Counted from the first letter of the stretch, positions 1 through 11,967 are shown. The stretch is DNA of 64,000 bases from Alteromonas marina (GCF_000808575.1 NZ_JWLW01000013.1:52076-116075), one strand, 5' to 3'. Made by a program: numbers and translations. Notes: generated by a model from the letters alone, not told the origin.

Positions 1-1094
1 CCCAAGATAGTTTCCGTATCTAGGTGACAGATGTTTTGTTGGGCGCAAAGCTGATGGCATAGCCCAAGTGCCACATGGCGAACAGAATTCGCGTGATTTT
101 TGTCGATATGATAACGCTGTTTTGCTTGGTTAAGCGTTTGCTGGCGTCTATCGTTTTCTGTGACATTATCTAACATTCCATAGATAAGCCCTTCACGCAG
201 GGCGCCGCCAGAAATGTTCATGTGCTTAATATTTAGTGCTTCAAACAGGCTGATCAAAATGGCTAAGCCTGAAGGGAAAATAGCTTTTCTATTGTCTTCT
301 AAGCCGTCGATATCGAGTGTTTTAATACTGCCGCACTCAATACATTGCTTTTCAAGGTGATACAGGTAGTCTAAGCGGATAGCGTCGCTGATGCCTTGGG
401 CCACCAAAATTTCGGTAATGGCCTGCGGCGTGCCAGATGCACCTAAACAATTTTCCCAGTCAAAACATAAAAAAGCGTTTGATACATTAGCAATCAGCGA
501 ATGTGCTGCTTGCTTAGCATTTTCGAAATTACCTTCAGTTATTTTTCCGCCTGTAAAATAGCGCTCCATGAAAGTCACGCAGCCCATATCCAAACTTTTC
601 AGATGAATCGGTTGCATGTCGTTCCCGATGATGATTTCGGTACTCGCGCCGCCAATATCAATAACTAAGCTATTGCCTTGGTTGGCGGATGTATAAGCTA
701 CACCAAGATAAATTTGTCGGGCTTCTTCTTCACCGCTAATCACTTCAAGTTTGTGATTAAGGATCTCTTCTGCTTTACGAATGAAAATATGCGCATTGGT
801 TGCTAGTCGCAACGTAGCGGTAGCAACAATTTTTATGTTAGAGGGAGGGATGTCCTGCAGGCGCTCCGAAAATACCTGCAGGCATTGCCAGCCGCGTTCC
901 ATGCTTACGTCATCCAGTGCTAGGTCATCATCTAAACCTGCTGCCAGGCGCACTTTCTGTTTAATTTTCCCTATTATTTGCACACTGCCATTAACAACGT
1001 GAACAATCACCATGTGAAAGCTGTTGGAGCCTAAGTCCACGGCGGCGTAATACTCACCGTAAGTTTGTGCGTCGTGCTGGAGTTCTGCCTGCAT
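1..1094 (-). CDS. gppA: Ppx/GppA phosphatase (partial, C-terminus outside window)
   Basis: Exopolyphosphatase / guanosine pentaphosphate phosphatase of the ASKHA fold, which hydrolyses polyphosphate or pppGpp in the cytoplasm. The ATG is at 1094-1092 and the frame stays open to the left edge, about 364 residues. Visible motifs are the phosphate-1 loop DLGSNSFH (residues 20-27) and the second glycine loop DIGGAST near residue 145. It lies 35 bases downstream of rhlB on the same strand, as gppA does in E. coli, which favours GppA over Ppx. The paralogue choice is inferred from synteny. The gene is truncated only by the window. Confidence 0.85.
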   Translation of the reverse strand, partial: MQAELQHDAQTYGEYYAAVDLGSNSFHMVIVHVVNGSVQIIGKIKQKVRLAAGLDDDLALDDVSMERGWQCLQVFSERLQDIPPSNIKIVATATLRLATNAHIFIRKAEEILNHKLEVISGEEEARQIYLGVAYTSANQGNSLVIDIGGASTEIIIGNDMQPIHLKSLDMGCVTFMERYFTGGKITEGNFENAKQAAHSLIANVSNAFLCFDWENCLGASGTPQAITEILVAQGISDAIRLDYLYHLEKQCIECGSIKTLDIDGLEDNRKAIFPSGLAILISLFEALNIKHMNISGGALREGLIYGMLDNVTENDRRQQTLNQAKQRYHIDKNHANSVRHVALGLCHQLCAQQNICHLDTETIL

Positions 1095-1129
1095 AAAATC
1101 TCGTTTCTAATTAACTACCTTTCGCTTTA

Positions 1130-2419
1130 TTATTGCGTTCTATTGTTTCGGTTTTGGGGCTTTCCTCTGCCTCTACCGTTACCACGGCGTGAAGAATTGC
1201 GGTTGTTGGGCGTACGTCTTCTACGTGGTTTTGGAGGCGTTACATCATCAAGGAGGGCGGTGCGGTCGTAATCGGTAACCGGTATTGCCTTTTGGATGTA
1301 TTGCTCAATAGCAGGTAAGTTTAGTGCGTACTTCTCGCATGCAAAACTAATCGCAACACCACTTTGTCCTGCGCGCCCGGTACGACCGATACGGTGTACA
1401 TAGTCTTCCGCATCGTCAGGTAAGTCGTAGTTAAATACGTGCGTTACCGCGTCAATGTGAAGACCTCGCGCTGCAACGTCGGTTGCCACCAGAATGTCTA
1501 GGTTACCTTTGGTGAAATCTTCTAAGATCCCCAAGCGTTTCTTCTGTGGTACATCGCCACTAAGTAAGCCCACACGATGGCCATCTGCGGTAAGCCAGTC
1601 GGTGACTTTTTCACAACTGTTTTTCGTGTTTGCAAACACAATCGCTTTTTCAGGCCATTCTTCTTCAAGTAGTGTAAGAAGTAACAGCATCTTGTCATCA
1701 TCAGACGGGTAAAATAGCTCTTGAGAAACGCGTGTAGCGGTGGTTTGCTCTGGCGCCACCTGAACGTGGGTTGGATTGTTCATGTGCTCGTAAGCAAGTT
1801 CCTGTACGCGGTAGCTTAGCGTCGCTGAAAATAGCATGCTTAAGCGTTCGCTTGCTGGAGGCATACGACGGAATAAAAAGCGGATATCTTTAATAAAGCC
1901 CAAATCGAACATTCGGTCGGCTTCATCAAGTACGGCAACCTGAATATTCTTCAGCGTGAACACATTTTGCTTGTAGTAATCAAGAATGCGTCCTGTCGTA
2001 CCAATTATAATATCTACCCCTTCTTCCAAAGTTTCACGTTGACTTTGGTAACCTTCGCCCCCATAAATCAAACCAAGCGACAATCCAGTATGCTCACTAA
2101 GCAATTTGGCGTCGTTATAAATTTGAACGGCTAGCTCTCTGGTCGGCGCCATGATAATTGCGCGAGGGCCATTTGATTTGCTGTTGTCTGCATTTTCTGC
2201 TTTGCTTAGCAAATAGTGAAATGTAGCTACCAAAAAAGCAATGGTTTTACCAGTTCCGGTTTGAGCCTGACCTGCAATGTCGTGACCTTCTAATAAAGGA
2301 GGCAGTGCAAGTGCTTGAATTGGTGTACAATGTGAAAAATTAGCTGCCGCCAAGGCGTCAACAACCTTGCCGTTAATCGGCAGGTCAGAAAAGTGAGTAT
2401 CAGTTAAGTGAGTAGGCAT
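1130..2419 (-). CDS. rhlB: ATP-dependent RNA helicase RhlB
   Basis: DEAD-box RNA helicase; in E. coli RhlB is the helicase of the RNase E degradosome. The 429 residues show a Q-motif region (F28 to Q35), motif I AQTGTGKT (52-59), PTRELA, DEAD (165-168), SAT and the C-terminal [10 protein letters not shown]. An Arg/Gly/Asn-rich basic tail of about 40 residues follows and probably binds RNA or RNase E. It is divergent from trxA and upstream of gppA, exactly the E. coli order. The length fits RhlB (421 in E. coli). RhlB rather than RhlE or SrmB is chosen mainly on context. Confidence 0.9.
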   Translation of the reverse strand: MPTHLTDTHFSDLPINGKVVDALAAANFSHCTPIQALALPPLLEGHDIAGQAQTGTGKTIAFLVATFHYLLSKAENADNSKSNGPRAIIMAPTRELAVQIYNDAKLLSEHTGLSLGLIYGGEGYQSQRETLEEGVDIIIGTTGRILDYYKQNVFTLKNIQVAVLDEADRMFDLGFIKDIRFLFRRMPPASERLSMLFSATLSYRVQELAYEHMNNPTHVQVAPEQTTATRVSQELFYPSDDDKMLLLLTLLEEEWPEKAIVFANTKNSCEKVTDWLTADGHRVGLLSGDVPQKKRLGILEDFTKGNLDILVATDVAARGLHIDAVTHVFNYDLPDDAEDYVHRIGRTGRAGQSGVAISFACEKYALNLPAIEQYIQKAIPVTDYDRTALLDDVTPPKPRRRRTPNNRNSSRRGNGRGRGKPQNRNNRTQ

Positions 2420-2519
2420 AGCTTATAGCTTATCAGTGCTTGCATTAAAAAACAGTTTCTATATAACACTTATGGTCGGGCTGAGACAAATCAGCGACAG
2501 ACCAATAATGGAGAAAAGA

Positions 2520-2846
2520 ATGAGCGACAAAATTATCCAGTTATCTGACGATAAATTCGAAGCAGATGTTATCAATGCTGAAGGTCCTGTACTGGTTGAC
2601 TTCTGGGCCGAATGGTGTGGCCCGTGTAAAATGATCGCACCAATCTTGGAAGAAGTTGCGACCGAGTTTGATGGCAAGTTAACAGTTGGCAAGTTGAATG
2701 TCGATGAAAATAACGAAACTCCACCTAAATATGGTATTCGTGGTATTCCTACATTGCTACTTTTCAAAAACGGTAACGTTGCAGCAACTAAAGTTGGCGC
2801 GCTATCCAAAGCTCAATTAACAGAGTTTCTTAACGAAAATCTTTAA
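2520..2846 (+). CDS. trxA: Thioredoxin 1
   Basis: Cytoplasmic dithiol-disulfide oxidoreductase, reduced by thioredoxin reductase. With the ATG at 2520 the protein is 108 residues, the normal TrxA length, with active site W32-C33-G34-P35-C36 and the cis-proline segment GIRGIPT. The frame is open upstream to 2436, but the GGAG at 2513-2516 and the E. coli-like N-terminus [11 protein letters not shown] fix the start at 2520. It is divergent from rhlB, across a gap of about 100 bases that must hold both promoters. It is followed by its own terminator and then rho. Confidence 0.97.
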   Translation: MSDKIIQLSDDKFEADVINAEGPVLVDFWAEWCGPCKMIAPILEEVATEFDGKLTVGKLNVDENNETPPKYGIRGIPTLLLFKNGNVAATKVGALSKAQLTEFLNENL

Positions 2847-2860
2847 TAGCTATAAAACAA

Positions 2861-2890
2861 AAAACCGGTGCGAATAAAGCACCGGTTTTT
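2861..2890 (+). terminator. Rho-independent terminator after trxA
   Basis: An 8-bp perfect stem (ACCGGTGC / GCACCGGT) with a 7-base loop is followed by TTTTT. It begins 15 bases after the trxA stop and separates trxA from rho. The A-run before the stem would also let it work weakly from the other strand. Confidence 0.9.
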
Positions 2891-3117
2891 ATCTAAAACA
2901 CAGGTACTTGCATTCCATATCAGAAAAGGACGCAATAATTTATTTAACATTTGGGCGGTAAAACGCTGGACGTTGGTTAAATATAGTGCTAACTTTTCTA
3001 AAGCGCTCATCCGAGCAGCATTCTGCTTACGCCCATATCCGGGTGATATCAAATCTAAACTAGAACAGAGTGACTTTAAGTCCTGTAAGCGAAGTTCAAG
3101 CACAAAGACCCACCAGT

Positions 3118-4383
3118 ATGAATTTAACTGAATTAAAGAACAAACCAATAAGCGAGTTGGTTAACCTGGCCGAGGAAATGGGCCTGGAAAACATGGCGCG
3201 CGCCAGAAAACAAGACATCATTTTCTCAATTCTAAAGACTCACGCAAAAAGCGGTGAAGACATCTTTGGTGATGGGGTATTAGAAATTTTACAGGACGGT
3301 TTCGGCTTCTTACGCTCAGCTGATTCATCGTATCTCGCAGGACCAGACGATATTTACGTATCGCCAAGCCAAATCCGACGCTTTAACTTGCGTACGGGCG
3401 ATACGATTGCTGGGAAGATTCGTCCACCAAAAGACAGTGAACGCTACTTTGCCCTGCTAAAAATTCGCGAAGTTAACTTCGACAAGCCTGAAAACTCACG
3501 AAATAAAATTCTTTTCGAAAACCTTACACCGCTTCACGCAGCAGATCGCTTGCGCATGGAACGTGGTAATGGCTCAACAGAAGACATTACGGCACGTGTC
3601 CTGGATTTAGCGTCGCCAATTGGTAAAGGCCAGCGTGGACTCATTGTAGCACCACCTAAAGCCGGTAAAACCCTTCTTCTTCAGAATATTGCCCAGTCAA
3701 TTGCTGCTAACCACCCAGATTGTGAGTTAATGGTATTGCTGATTGACGAGCGTCCAGAAGAAGTAACCGAAATGCACCGCCTTGTACAAGGCGAAGTAGT
3801 GGCATCAACATTCGATGAACCTGCAAGCCGTCACGTACAAGTAGCTGAAATGGTTATCGAAAAAGCCAAGCGTCTTGTAGAACACAAGAAAGACGTGGTT
3901 ATCCTGCTTGACTCTATCACCCGTCTTGCCCGCGCTTACAACACGGTTATCCCTTCATCAGGTAAAGTACTTACCGGTGGTGTTGACGCGAATGCACTTC
4001 ACAAGCCCAAGCGTTTCTTTGGTGCAGCCCGTAATGTTGAAGAAGGCGGAAGCTTAACGATTATCGCAACAGCGCTTATCGACACTGGCTCTAAAATGGA
4101 TGAAGTTATCTACGAAGAGTTTAAAGGTACAGGTAACATGGAATTACATCTTAACCGCAAAATCGCGGAAAAACGTGTATTCCCGGCTATCGACTTTAAT
4201 CGCTCTGGTACCCGTCGTGAAGAGCTGCTTACTGCGCAAGACGAACTACAGAAAATGTGGATCCTTCGCAAAATTGTTCACGAGATGTCAGAAATTGACG
4301 CCATGGACTTCCTTATCAGTAAGTTGTCGATGACCAAGACAAATGATGAGTTCTTTGACGCAATGCGTAGACAAAAGAGTTAA
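3118..4383 (+). CDS. rho: Transcription termination factor Rho
   Basis: Hexameric RNA-dependent ATPase that ends transcription. With the ATG at 3118 it is 421 residues (419 in E. coli) and starts [14 protein letters not shown], like E. coli Rho. It has the N-terminal helix bundle, the cold-shock RNA-binding domain (DGFGFLRS), Walker A PPKAGKT with Lys184, Walker [10 protein letters not shown], the Q-loop and the R-loop. A 227-base leader follows the trxA terminator; rho is autoregulated through its leader in E. coli. No rhoL-like leader peptide was recognised here. A Rof-type Rho inhibitor is encoded at 39201-39455. Confidence 0.98.
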   Translation: MNLTELKNKPISELVNLAEEMGLENMARARKQDIIFSILKTHAKSGEDIFGDGVLEILQDGFGFLRSADSSYLAGPDDIYVSPSQIRRFNLRTGDTIAGKIRPPKDSERYFALLKIREVNFDKPENSRNKILFENLTPLHAADRLRMERGNGSTEDITARVLDLASPIGKGQRGLIVAPPKAGKTLLLQNIAQSIAANHPDCELMVLLIDERPEEVTEMHRLVQGEVVASTFDEPASRHVQVAEMVIEKAKRLVEHKKDVVILLDSITRLARAYNTVIPSSGKVLTGGVDANALHKPKRFFGAARNVEEGGSLTIIATALIDTGSKMDEVIYEEFKGTGNMELHLNRKIAEKRVFPAIDFNRSGTRREELLTAQDELQKMWILRKIVHEMSEIDAMDFLISKLSMTKTNDEFFDAMRRQKS

Positions 4384-4418
4384 TAGAAACTTAGTAATAA
4401 TTTGATTTTTAAAGAAAA

Positions 4419-4440
4419 GGCGCCAGTTGGCGCCTTTTTT
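4419..4440 (+). terminator. Rho-independent terminator after rho
   Basis: GGCGCC-AGTT-GGCGCC followed by TTTTTT, 36 bases after the rho stop codon. Compact stem with a tetraloop and a clean U-tract. Confidence 0.93.
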
Positions 4441-4612
4441 ATTCCCTGCATCGATAAAGCACTTTTCTTATACTTCTGTCTAATACCCTCAGTCTTGTGA
4501 ATGGGGTATTTTCGTTGGCTTATTGATATTTAACAGCAATCGTTAGTTCAGTGGTGTTTTCTCCCTTGAGATGATTTACTCTGTCTAAAAAACACCAAAG
4601 GAAATAATAGTT

Positions 4613-5911
4613 ATGTACCAAAAATTGCTGTCACTCGCATTTGCAGGGTTGGCCTCTGTGTCAGCTGCTAATGCCGCTCAGATCAATGTTGATGAATTAG
4701 CGAATAAAGTCGAGCCTGATGTAATTAAATGGCGTCATCACTTTCATGAATTTCCTGAATTATCGAATCGCGAGTTTAAAACCGCTGAATATGTTGCTGA
4801 CTACCTTGAAAGTCTAGGTTTAGAAGTGCAGACCGGTGTGGCAAAAACGGGTGTGGTAGCTATTTTAGACTCGGGCAAGCCAGGTCCTGTCGTTGCATTA
4901 CGTGCAGACATGGACGGACTTCCTGTAAAAGAGCAAAACGATTTGTCCTACCGCTCAAAGCAGATGGGCGAATACAACGGAAAAGAAGTGCCGGTTATGC
5001 ACGCCTGTGGTCACGATACTCACATGGCAATGCTCATGGGGGCGGCAAAAATTCTTACCGAAATTAAAGGCGACCTGAAAGGTAAAGTGAAGTTTATCTT
5101 TCAGCCTGCAGAAGAAGGCGCACCGGCTGGAGAAAAAGGCGGGGCTGAAGTTATGGTCGCTGAAGGTGTACTTAAAAACCCGGATGTAGACGCCATTTTT
5201 GGTCTGCATATCAATGCTAATACCGATGTTGGTAAAGTGCGCTACAACGCGGGTGGCACCATGGCAGCCGTAGATCCGTTTAAAATTGTTATTCACGGTA
5301 AGCAAGCTCATGGCGCTTATCCTTGGAAGAGCGTTGACCCTGTAGTTACAGCTGCGCAAATGATCATGTCTATTCAGACCATTGTCAGTCGTGAATTGAA
5401 ATTGATTGACGATGCAGCAGTCGTGTCCATTGGGTCTATTCATGGCGGTAACCGTTCAAACATCATTCCTAATGAAGTAGAAATGGTTGGCACAATCCGT
5501 ACCCTCAATGAAGCCGCGCGCGATCATATTTACGAGTCGCTTCCGCGTAAAGTAAAGGCTATAGCAGAGAGTATGGGCGCAGAAGCAGAACTTACTTTAC
5601 CGCTAGATTACTATTACCCCATCACCTACAACGACCCAGAGCTGACAAAAGCTATGCTGCCTACCATGCAGCGTACCGCTGGCGTTGAGAACACATTGCT
5701 TTCTAAACCGGTCACTGGTGCAGAAGACTTTTCATTTTTTCAAGAGAAAATTCCAGGTTTGTATGTTTGGGTAGGCGGCAAGCCATTGGATGTATCTGAA
5801 GAAGATAGCCCCGCTCACCATACACCGGAGTTTTATGTTGACGATGAAGGCATGAAGTTAGGTGTGAAGCTTCTCACAAACTTTACTTTAGATTATATGG
5901 CTCAACACTAA
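4613..5911 (+). CDS. Exported M20 family amidohydrolase/peptidase
   Basis: Zinc amidohydrolase of the M20D (hippurate / IAA-amino-acid hydrolase-like) type, probably periplasmic. The 432 residues begin with a Sec signal peptide ending AANAAQ. Then come the family signatures [30 protein letters not shown] (metal ligands) and [15 protein letters not shown] (catalytic Glu pair), the dimerisation domain, and a late metal-binding segment GAEDFSFF. The substrate cannot be read from sequence; N-acyl amino acids are likely. It is 22 bases upstream of the hybrid kinase on the same strand, so co-transcription is plausible. Confidence 0.88.
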   Translation: MYQKLLSLAFAGLASVSAANAAQINVDELANKVEPDVIKWRHHFHEFPELSNREFKTAEYVADYLESLGLEVQTGVAKTGVVAILDSGKPGPVVALRADMDGLPVKEQNDLSYRSKQMGEYNGKEVPVMHACGHDTHMAMLMGAAKILTEIKGDLKGKVKFIFQPAEEGAPAGEKGGAEVMVAEGVLKNPDVDAIFGLHINANTDVGKVRYNAGGTMAAVDPFKIVIHGKQAHGAYPWKSVDPVVTAAQMIMSIQTIVSRELKLIDDAAVVSIGSIHGGNRSNIIPNEVEMVGTIRTLNEAARDHIYESLPRKVKAIAESMGAEAELTLPLDYYYPITYNDPELTKAMLPTMQRTAGVENTLLSKPVTGAEDFSFFQEKIPGLYVWVGGKPLDVSEEDSPAHHTPEFYVDDEGMKLGVKLLTNFTLDYMAQH

Positions 5912-5933
5912 GCGTATTCGCCGGAGACATGCG

Positions 5934-8765
5934 TTGAAAATAGGTAGTATTTCATTTTCTTTTACATGGTCTTCGGCTTTTCAAGCGCTATTTGTATGTG
6001 CACTTGGCGCAGGGCTAAATGCTTTAAATCCACCTTTTGATAGTTCGGGCATTGCTACCTTTGGCGTGGGCGCTGCGGTGTATGCATCGCTCCGTTTTTC
6101 ACCTCTTATATCTGTTCCCATTGCCCTTGTAATAAGTCTTCCTATGTGGCTGAGCGAAGGCAGTATTGTAGGGAAAGAAAGCCTGACGTTACTACCAATA
6201 GTGCTGAGTTTTTTCGGCTATAACAAATCGCTAAGGCAGGTCATTAAAGTAGGCGCAGGATTTTGGTCTATTGTCTTTTTACCGGTTTTGCTTTTAGAGC
6301 ACTCTCTTTACGATAGTGACAACGTAAATATGCTGTTCTCAGGTGTTTTAGTGACTTGGGTGAGTGGTGTATTAGGGCTTGTTACCGGCCATTTTGCGTA
6401 CTTGGCTATACATGGCCTCAAGCGGCAAACCTCGAACAAATCGGAACGTATTACGCTTCATTTTCTTTTAGGATACTTCTTTTCGGGTTGCTTCTTCGTT
6501 GCGTCTATGGCCGTCATTTATCTATCAGTCAGCTTGTTTCAACATCAGCAAGAGCAACAAATCCATAGCTACATGAAGCAGCGGGTGAAAGTGCTTGAAT
6601 TTCAGCTTTCAACCTTTATACGCCATCATCAAAATGCCATTATCAGTACAGCGCAAGTTCTTTCAAATTCTGCATCGAAAAATAGCTTAGAAACAACGGC
6701 CGGTGCTAATTTACAAATTGTTGCGTCGCACAACCCTGAGTTTTTAACCTTTCTAGTAGCAGATGAAAGCGGCGACATCACACACGCTTATCCGTCAAGT
6801 ATGCTAGAAAAGGCGAGAAAAAATGGCTTACCTAACGTGTCTTATCGTCCTTATTTTTACGAAGTCATGCAGTCAGGCACGCCATTCTTGTCCAATGTTT
6901 TTCAAGGCAGAGGTTTCGGCAACGACCCAATTGTCGCGATATCTGCGCCAATCTTAGATAGGGACGGAGTGCCCAAAGGTATTGTAGAAGGTTCACTATC
7001 TTTAAAAAGTTTTAACGCAATTGATGACCTGAGCCTTGGTGGATTTTTGATGCTGATAGAAGATCAAAAAGGTGAGGTGATCTACGCATCTGATGCGCTA
7101 GCGATGAAACCGCTGACCAAAGCGCCGTTTTACTCGTGTGAACCCAATTGTGGCGTCGAAGTTGAAGAAGTTAATAACGGTTCCGGTTCCCAAGGTAGAA
7201 AGTGGCTAAGGTTCACCGAAAGCCTTTCTTTTGCCAATTGGAAGGTTAGCTATTACTTCGATAAGCGGCTTTTACACGCCTCAATGAGCAGTTACTTGCT
7301 AAAAGACCTCCTGTTGTTGTTGGCTTTATCTGCCTTTGGGACATTCACGGGGTATGTGGTGGCCAAAATGGTAGGTGCGCCTATTCGCCGACTTGTCCGT
7401 TACATTGCTGAGTTCGATCCTAATCAAAAAAATGGAAATAAAGCTCCGCAAAGAGCTTTGCACATCCAAGAGCTTTCGTCGCTAAGCGATGAGTTTATGG
7501 GCTTGGAAGCTCGCTTACTTGGTGCGTTTGACGAACTTAAAAAAGCGAAGGAAGTAGAGCAAGAATTAAATAAAGAACTTAATGAGTTGAACCAGTCTTT
7601 AGAGCAGCGCATAGAGGAAAAAACCGAGCATTTAGCGCTAGCTCTGAAAGAGGCCGAAGCTGCAAACGTGGCCAAAACTCAGTTTCTTGCCAATATGAGT
7701 CATGAGATAAGAACGCCAATGAACGGTATCGTTGGCTCATGTGATTTAATGCTAGACAATGCTTTGCCTGAGCATGTCGCAGTGAGGGCAAAAACTATCT
7801 CTCGCTCAGCGACGAATCTACTGATTATTTTGGATAGCATTCTAGATTGGTCTAAAATCGAATCTGGGAAGATGCTCTGTGACATTCAGCGTTGCGACAT
7901 CCGTGAATTATTAACGGCATCCTGTGAGCTATATCGCCACACTGCGCAAATAAAAGGCTATGATGTTACGCTTCGTATTAGCAGCGATGTGCCAGAAGTC
8001 TTGAACATTGATGCTGGTAAAGTAGCTCAAGTACTTAATAATTTACTAAGCAACGCCATAAAATTTACCAATGAAGGTGAGGTATCGGTTAACGTGAGTT
8101 ATGCCCATCAAGGGTTGAAAGTTTCAGTCCTTGATACTGGTATCGGAATTGCGCCCGACAAATTGCACCTTATTTTCGAGAAATTCGAGCAAGCAGATGC
8201 ATCGACTACGCGCCACTATGGGGGAACCGGTTTGGGGCTGGCCATCTCAAAAGGGCTGATCGAATTACTTGGCGGTGAACTCTACGTTGAAAGCGAGTTA
8301 GATGTAGGAACTAGCTTCACTTTTCATATTCCAGCCACAATCTGTTGGGGCGGCATTCAACAGCAGCGTGAAGCGCCTCCATCCTTACCTAGTGCAATTC
8401 GTGTACTACTTGCAGAAGACAATGACATAAACGCAGACATCGTTATAGAAATGCTTAAGTCAGAGAATATCAAGTGCATTCGAACTAAGAATGGGCTAGA
8501 CGCGGTGGCCGCAGAAAAAAAACACGACTTTGATGTGATTTTAATGGATTGCCAAATGCCCATCATGGACGGGCATACTGCATCAAGGCTTATTCGCGAA
8601 GAAGGCAGAAATAAAGACAAGGTTAAAATTATTGCCTTAACCGCCAATGCGTTTATCGAAGACAAAAATGCCTGCTTAGAAGCAGGCATGAATGCGCATT
8701 TAAGTAAGCCTATTCGCAAGCAGGTTCTATTTGACTGTATTGCCCGTGAACTTGCTCGCGTTTGA
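5934..8765 (+). CDS. Membrane hybrid sensor histidine kinase with receiver domain
   Basis: 943-residue two-component kinase. The N-terminal 150 residues are hydrophobic (about five membrane segments, MASE-like). A further segment near 180-205 precedes a large extracytoplasmic sensor region to about 450 (Cache-like by position, not proven), then a last membrane helix and a coiled coil. The dimerisation/phosphoacceptor segment is [12 protein letters not shown] with His590. The ATPase boxes are [15 protein letters not shown] and [13 protein letters not shown]-terminal receiver has acidic residues near 829 and phosphoacceptor Asp872 ([11 protein letters not shown]). It starts with TTG. Its last 39 bases overlap the 3' end of convergent nhaA. 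No partner regulator is adjacent. Confidence 0.88.
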   Translation: MKIGSISFSFTWSSAFQALFVCALGAGLNALNPPFDSSGIATFGVGAAVYASLRFSPLISVPIALVISLPMWLSEGSIVGKESLTLLPIVLSFFGYNKSLRQVIKVGAGFWSIVFLPVLLLEHSLYDSDNVNMLFSGVLVTWVSGVLGLVTGHFAYLAIHGLKRQTSNKSERITLHFLLGYFFSGCFFVASMAVIYLSVSLFQHQQEQQIHSYMKQRVKVLEFQLSTFIRHHQNAIISTAQVLSNSASKNSLETTAGANLQIVASHNPEFLTFLVADESGDITHAYPSSMLEKARKNGLPNVSYRPYFYEVMQSGTPFLSNVFQGRGFGNDPIVAISAPILDRDGVPKGIVEGSLSLKSFNAIDDLSLGGFLMLIEDQKGEVIYASDALAMKPLTKAPFYSCEPNCGVEVEEVNNGSGSQGRKWLRFTESLSFANWKVSYYFDKRLLHASMSSYLLKDLLLLLALSAFGTFTGYVVAKMVGAPIRRLVRYIAEFDPNQKNGNKAPQRALHIQELSSLSDEFMGLEARLLGAFDELKKAKEVEQELNKELNELNQSLEQRIEEKTEHLALALKEAEAANVAKTQFLANMSHEIRTPMNGIVGSCDLMLDNALPEHVAVRAKTISRSATNLLIILDSILDWSKIESGKMLCDIQRCDIRELLTASCELYRHTAQIKGYDVTLRISSDVPEVLNIDAGKVAQVLNNLLSNAIKFTNEGEVSVNVSYAHQGLKVSVLDTGIGIAPDKLHLIFEKFEQADASTTRHYGGTGLGLAISKGLIELLGGELYVESELDVGTSFTFHIPATICWGGIQQQREAPPSLPSAIRVLLAEDNDINADIVIEMLKSENIKCIRTKNGLDAVAAEKKHDFDVILMDCQMPIMDGHTASRLIREEGRNKDKVKIIALTANAFIEDKNACLEAGMNAHLSKPIRKQVLFDCIARELARV

Positions 8766-10004
8766 GGCTACATCAGTGTTATCGCTCGGCGCTTCGCTAA
8801 CGAATCGCAGTACAATATATCCTAAGCACGCCGAGACAAGAGAGCCGGTTAAAATGCCCACACGCTCGTCAAAAATTTGATTGATACCTGTCTGTGCAAA
8901 GGCCAGTCCCCCAATGAATAAGCTCATTGTAAAGCCAACACCGCAAAGTAGCGCACAGCCATAGATATGCTTGAAGTTAAGATCCTCTGGTAACTTAGCC
9001 AGCTTTAACTTCACCATTAAGTAGCAAAAACCGAATACGCCAATTTGTTTACCCACAACCAAGCCAAGAAAGATCCCAAAGGTAACAGGATGGAAAATAC
9101 CCTCCGGACTGATGTTACCAAAACTTATGCCGGCGTTAGCGAAGGCGAATAAAGGTAGGATCGCGAAACTCACCGAGCCATTCAAACCGTGCTCTAGTCG
9201 CGTTACCGGAGAATAAGATTCGTCTTTCTCATCCCGCATAGGAATAAAGCCAGCAAGTACGACACCTGCCAGTGTGGCGTGAACGCCTGACTTCAACATG
9301 GCTACCCACAGAATGATTCCCACAAAAACATAAGGCGGAATATCTACCACATTGCGTTTATTCATTTGCCACAACAGCAATAAACAACCTGCAGCAATAT
9401 ACAGCGCACCCGCGGTAATGTGCTCGGTGTAAAACAGGGCAATAATTACGATAGCACCGATATCGTCAATAATAGCCAGGGTGACTAAGAAAACTTTCAG
9501 GCTCGTAGGTACTCGACTACCTAGTAGCGCCAAAATACCTAACGCAAACGCGATGTCAGTAGCGGCGGGAATTGCCCACCCTGCAATGGCTACGGGGTTG
9601 TCCCAGTTGATGCCTACATATATCAAGGCGGGTAGTGCCATACCACCAACAGCACCCGCTGCGGGTAAAATAATATCTTTAGGATTGGCCAATTCACCTT
9701 CGCAGATTTCCCGCTTCAGTTCCAGACCCACGTGAAAAAAGAACACCGCCATTAACCCGTCGTTAATCCACAGCAATAATGGCTTATCGATAGCCCACGT
9801 ACCGGCTGATATTTGTACCGGCATACTGATTAAATGATCGTAAAGCGTATCTAGGGGAGAATTAGCAATAATGAGCGCAAGAATCGTTGCACCCATTAAC
9901 AATATGCCGGGAGCGGCTTCGCGATTTAAGAAGTCAGAGACCACGTCTTGTACTTCTTCTATCACCTCATCAAGTACGTCGGGTTCGTGTTTATCTGTCA
10001 TCAA
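8727..10004 (-). CDS. nhaA: Na+/H+ antiporter NhaA
   Basis: Electrogenic inner-membrane sodium/proton antiporter for pH and salt homeostasis. The 425 residues are slightly longer than E. coli NhaA (388), with a charged N-terminal extension ([14 protein letters not shown]) and a polar C-tail. Diagnostic segments are [15 protein letters not shown] and the paired aspartates in [16 protein letters not shown], equivalent to E. coli D133 and D163/D164. The fold is about 12 membrane segments. The 3' end overlaps the convergent hybrid kinase by 39 bases. Two adjacent ATG codons (10004, 10001) are possible starts. Confidence 0.95.
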   Translation of the reverse strand: MMTDKHEPDVLDEVIEEVQDVVSDFLNREAAPGILLMGATILALIIANSPLDTLYDHLISMPVQISAGTWAIDKPLLLWINDGLMAVFFFHVGLELKREICEGELANPKDIILPAAGAVGGMALPALIYVGINWDNPVAIAGWAIPAATDIAFALGILALLGSRVPTSLKVFLVTLAIIDDIGAIVIIALFYTEHITAGALYIAAGCLLLLWQMNKRNVVDIPPYVFVGIILWVAMLKSGVHATLAGVVLAGFIPMRDEKDESYSPVTRLEHGLNGSVSFAILPLFAFANAGISFGNISPEGIFHPVTFGIFLGLVVGKQIGVFGFCYLMVKLKLAKLPEDLNFKHIYGCALLCGVGFTMSLFIGGLAFAQTGINQIFDERVGILTGSLVSACLGYIVLRFVSEAPSDNTDVASNASKFTGNTVK

Positions 10005-10279
10005 TAACCTCTAACGCCCGTTCATGGTCAACGTCGCAAAATGTGGAAATAAAAGCGTTCGTTAATCCGTGTAGTCAGGCAACTTTTCTACATAAATTAA
10101 TTATAGTTAATACGACTGACAGCGAAGAGATAGATCACCCTTATAAGAGAGTAGCCTCAACAACCCTTAAGCGAGTGGCGCTATAATTGACGCCATTTAC
10201 GGTGGGATTTTGAACGGTTTTACGCTACAATCGCGGCCTTTCCAAGGTTGTCCACTTTACCTACCCCGAGGATCTCTAG

Positions 10280-10774
10280 ATGGCAAAAGTCGCGATTGTA
10301 ATGGGTTCAACTTCAGACTGGCCTACTATGCAGCAGGCCGCAAAAATGCTGAAGTCGTTTGGTGTTGAATTTGAAGCGAAGGTGGTGTCGGCGCACCGTA
10401 CACCCAACTTGCTAGTAGAGTTTGCAGAAAGCGCTGCAGATGAAGGTTTTAGCGCAATCATTGCTGGCGCAGGCGGCGCAGCTCACTTACCGGGTATGAT
10501 TGCTGCACACACGCATTTACCTGTGTTTGGCTGCCCGGTTAAATCAAAGGCGCTCAATGGATTAGACTCACTGCTTTCTATCGTTCAAATGCCGAAAGGT
10601 GTTGCGGTAGGTACACTGGCAATAGGTGAGGCTGGTGCAGCAAATGCGGGTCTTCTCGCGGCACAAGTTGTTGCGCTGCAAGACGAAAGCGTACGCAATG
10701 CCGTTATCGCTTTTAGAAAATCGCAAACTGATACGGTACTTGCTTCAAGCAATACGTTGGAGCTAGATGAATGA
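10280..10774 (+). CDS. purE: N5-carboxyaminoimidazole ribonucleotide mutase PurE
   Basis: Class I PurE converts N5-CAIR to CAIR in de novo purine synthesis. The 164 residues start with [10 protein letters not shown], followed by the conserved SAHRTP active-site segment and the [11 protein letters not shown] loop with the catalytic His. An AGGATCTCTAG ribosome site precedes the ATG. The stop overlaps the purK start (ATGA), so the two are translationally coupled. A TATAAT-like hexamer at 10182 and TACAAT at 10226 are possible -10 elements; neither has a good -35. Confidence 0.97.
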   Translation: MAKVAIVMGSTSDWPTMQQAAKMLKSFGVEFEAKVVSAHRTPNLLVEFAESAADEGFSAIIAGAGGAAHLPGMIAAHTHLPVFGCPVKSKALNGLDSLLSIVQMPKGVAVGTLAIGEAGAANAGLLAAQVVALQDESVRNAVIAFRKSQTDTVLASSNTLELDE

Positions 10775-11907
10775 GAGTAGTCGTTTACGGCGCAGGCCAA
10801 CTTGCTCAAATGATGTACCTGGCGGGAAGCCCGTTAGGTATTGACGTTCAAGCTGTGGACGTAAACAACGATACCGTTGTACATCCAGTTAGCAAAACCC
10901 CTCTTGAAATCTCACTTGCTCAAGCACTAGAAGGTGCAGATGCTCTTACCGTAGAATTTGAGCATGTACCTGAAAGGCTTCTTGAAGACGCGGCGAAAAC
11001 AAACAAGTTGATGCCAAATATTGACAGCATTCTTGTTGGCGCCGATCGCGTACGTGAGAAAAAGCTGCTTGAAAGCATGCAGGTGGCAAATTGTGAGCAC
11101 CAAATAGTTACCGACCTTGCCCAGTTAGACGATTGCGTAAAGCAGTTGGGTAGCAAACTCATTCTTAAGGCTAGCCGCGATGGCTATGACGGATATGGTC
11201 AATGGCGTTTAAGTGATGAGGCTGACTTACCTGAACTAAAAAATGCACTTCAGGGATTAGATTTGCAGACTGTGCCTTTAGTGGTTGAAAAAATGGTGGC
11301 TTTCGACAGAGAGTTGTCATTAATCGGTGTACGCAATGCTAATGGCGACGTACGCACCTATCCACTTGCTGAAAATTTGCATCACCAAGGTCAACTTCAC
11401 GTGTCGGTTGCACCAGCGACTAACGTTGATGATGCACTTCAGGCCCAGGCTCACGATATTTTTGTGAAACTTGCTGAGGGTATGAACTACGTCGGTGTGC
11501 TGGCTGTGGAACTATTCCAAGTAGGCGACAAGCTACTTGTAAACGAACTTGCTCCTCGTGTACATAACTCTGGGCACTGGAGCCAGTCGGGCGCTGTAAC
11601 CAGTCAGTTTGAAAATCACTTACGCGCAGTATGTGGATTGCCTCTTGGTGACACGTCAGCCATTGGCCCAAGCGCTATGGTCAACATTATTGGTTGCAGC
11701 AGCTTCTCGCGCGATTTGCTAAGCATCGATGGTAGTCATCTTCACTGGTACGGAAAATCTGTTCGTGAAAAGCGCAAGATGGGACACATCAATGTCACCA
11801 CGAATAGTTATGAAAGCTTGGGTGAAAAGCTCATGGCATTGAGCAAATATTTACCACTTGAGTACTTCCCAAAATTAGTTGGTGAAGCAACGCGATTAAA
11901 AGGTTGA
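10771..11907 (+). CDS. purK: N5-carboxyaminoimidazole ribonucleotide synthase PurK
   Basis: ATP-grasp ligase making N5-CAIR from AIR, bicarbonate and ATP, the substrate of PurE. 378 residues: the N-terminal Rossmann-like segment [15 protein letters not shown], the ATP-grasp core ([16 protein letters not shown]), and the C-terminal catalytic segment [15 protein letters not shown]. It overlaps purE by four bases. A TTGACA hexamer for the downstream tRNA promoter begins inside its last codons. Confidence 0.97.
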   Translation: MRVVVYGAGQLAQMMYLAGSPLGIDVQAVDVNNDTVVHPVSKTPLEISLAQALEGADALTVEFEHVPERLLEDAAKTNKLMPNIDSILVGADRVREKKLLESMQVANCEHQIVTDLAQLDDCVKQLGSKLILKASRDGYDGYGQWRLSDEADLPELKNALQGLDLQTVPLVVEKMVAFDRELSLIGVRNANGDVRTYPLAENLHHQGQLHVSVAPATNVDDALQAQAHDIFVKLAEGMNYVGVLAVELFQVGDKLLVNELAPRVHNSGHWSQSGAVTSQFENHLRAVCGLPLGDTSAIGPSAMVNIIGCSSFSRDLLSIDGSHLHWYGKSVREKRKMGHINVTTNSYESLGEKLMALSKYLPLEYFPKLVGEATRLKG

Positions 11908-11931
11908 CACCCACGCGTTTATCGCTAGAAT
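11904..11931 (+). promoter_or_regulatory. sigma70-type promoter for tRNA-Thr
   Basis: TTGACA (11904-11909), 16 bases, TAGAAT (11926-11931). The -35 box overlaps the purK stop codon. Transcription would start near 11938 and run into the tRNA 30 bases on. The GC-rich stretch after the -10 (ACGCATCCGC) resembles the discriminator of stringently controlled stable-RNA promoters; that last point is inference. Confidence 0.65.
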
Positions 11932-11937
11932 ACGCAT

Positions 11938-11960
11938 CCGCTGTCTAGGCAGCGGTTTTT
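11938..11960 (+). terminator. Terminator-like hairpin between purK and tRNA-Thr
   Basis: CCGCTG-TCTAGG-CAGCGG followed by TTTTT. It would end purEK transcripts, yet it lies downstream of the predicted tRNA promoter, at about +1 to +23 of the tRNA primary transcript, so it could also act as a leader structure or attenuator. Confidence 0.65.
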
Positions 11961-11967
11961 AAAGTGT

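Noticed and set aside
1065..1271. Gene on the + strand opposite the rhlB 3' end
   Set aside because: The composition (Leu/Pro/Arg runs) is the antisense image of the Arg/Gly-rich rhlB tail.
2868..3131. 87-codon frame in the rho leader as a rhoL-like leader gene
   Set aside because: Starts inside the trxA terminator, has no ribosome site and does not resemble E. coli RhoL.
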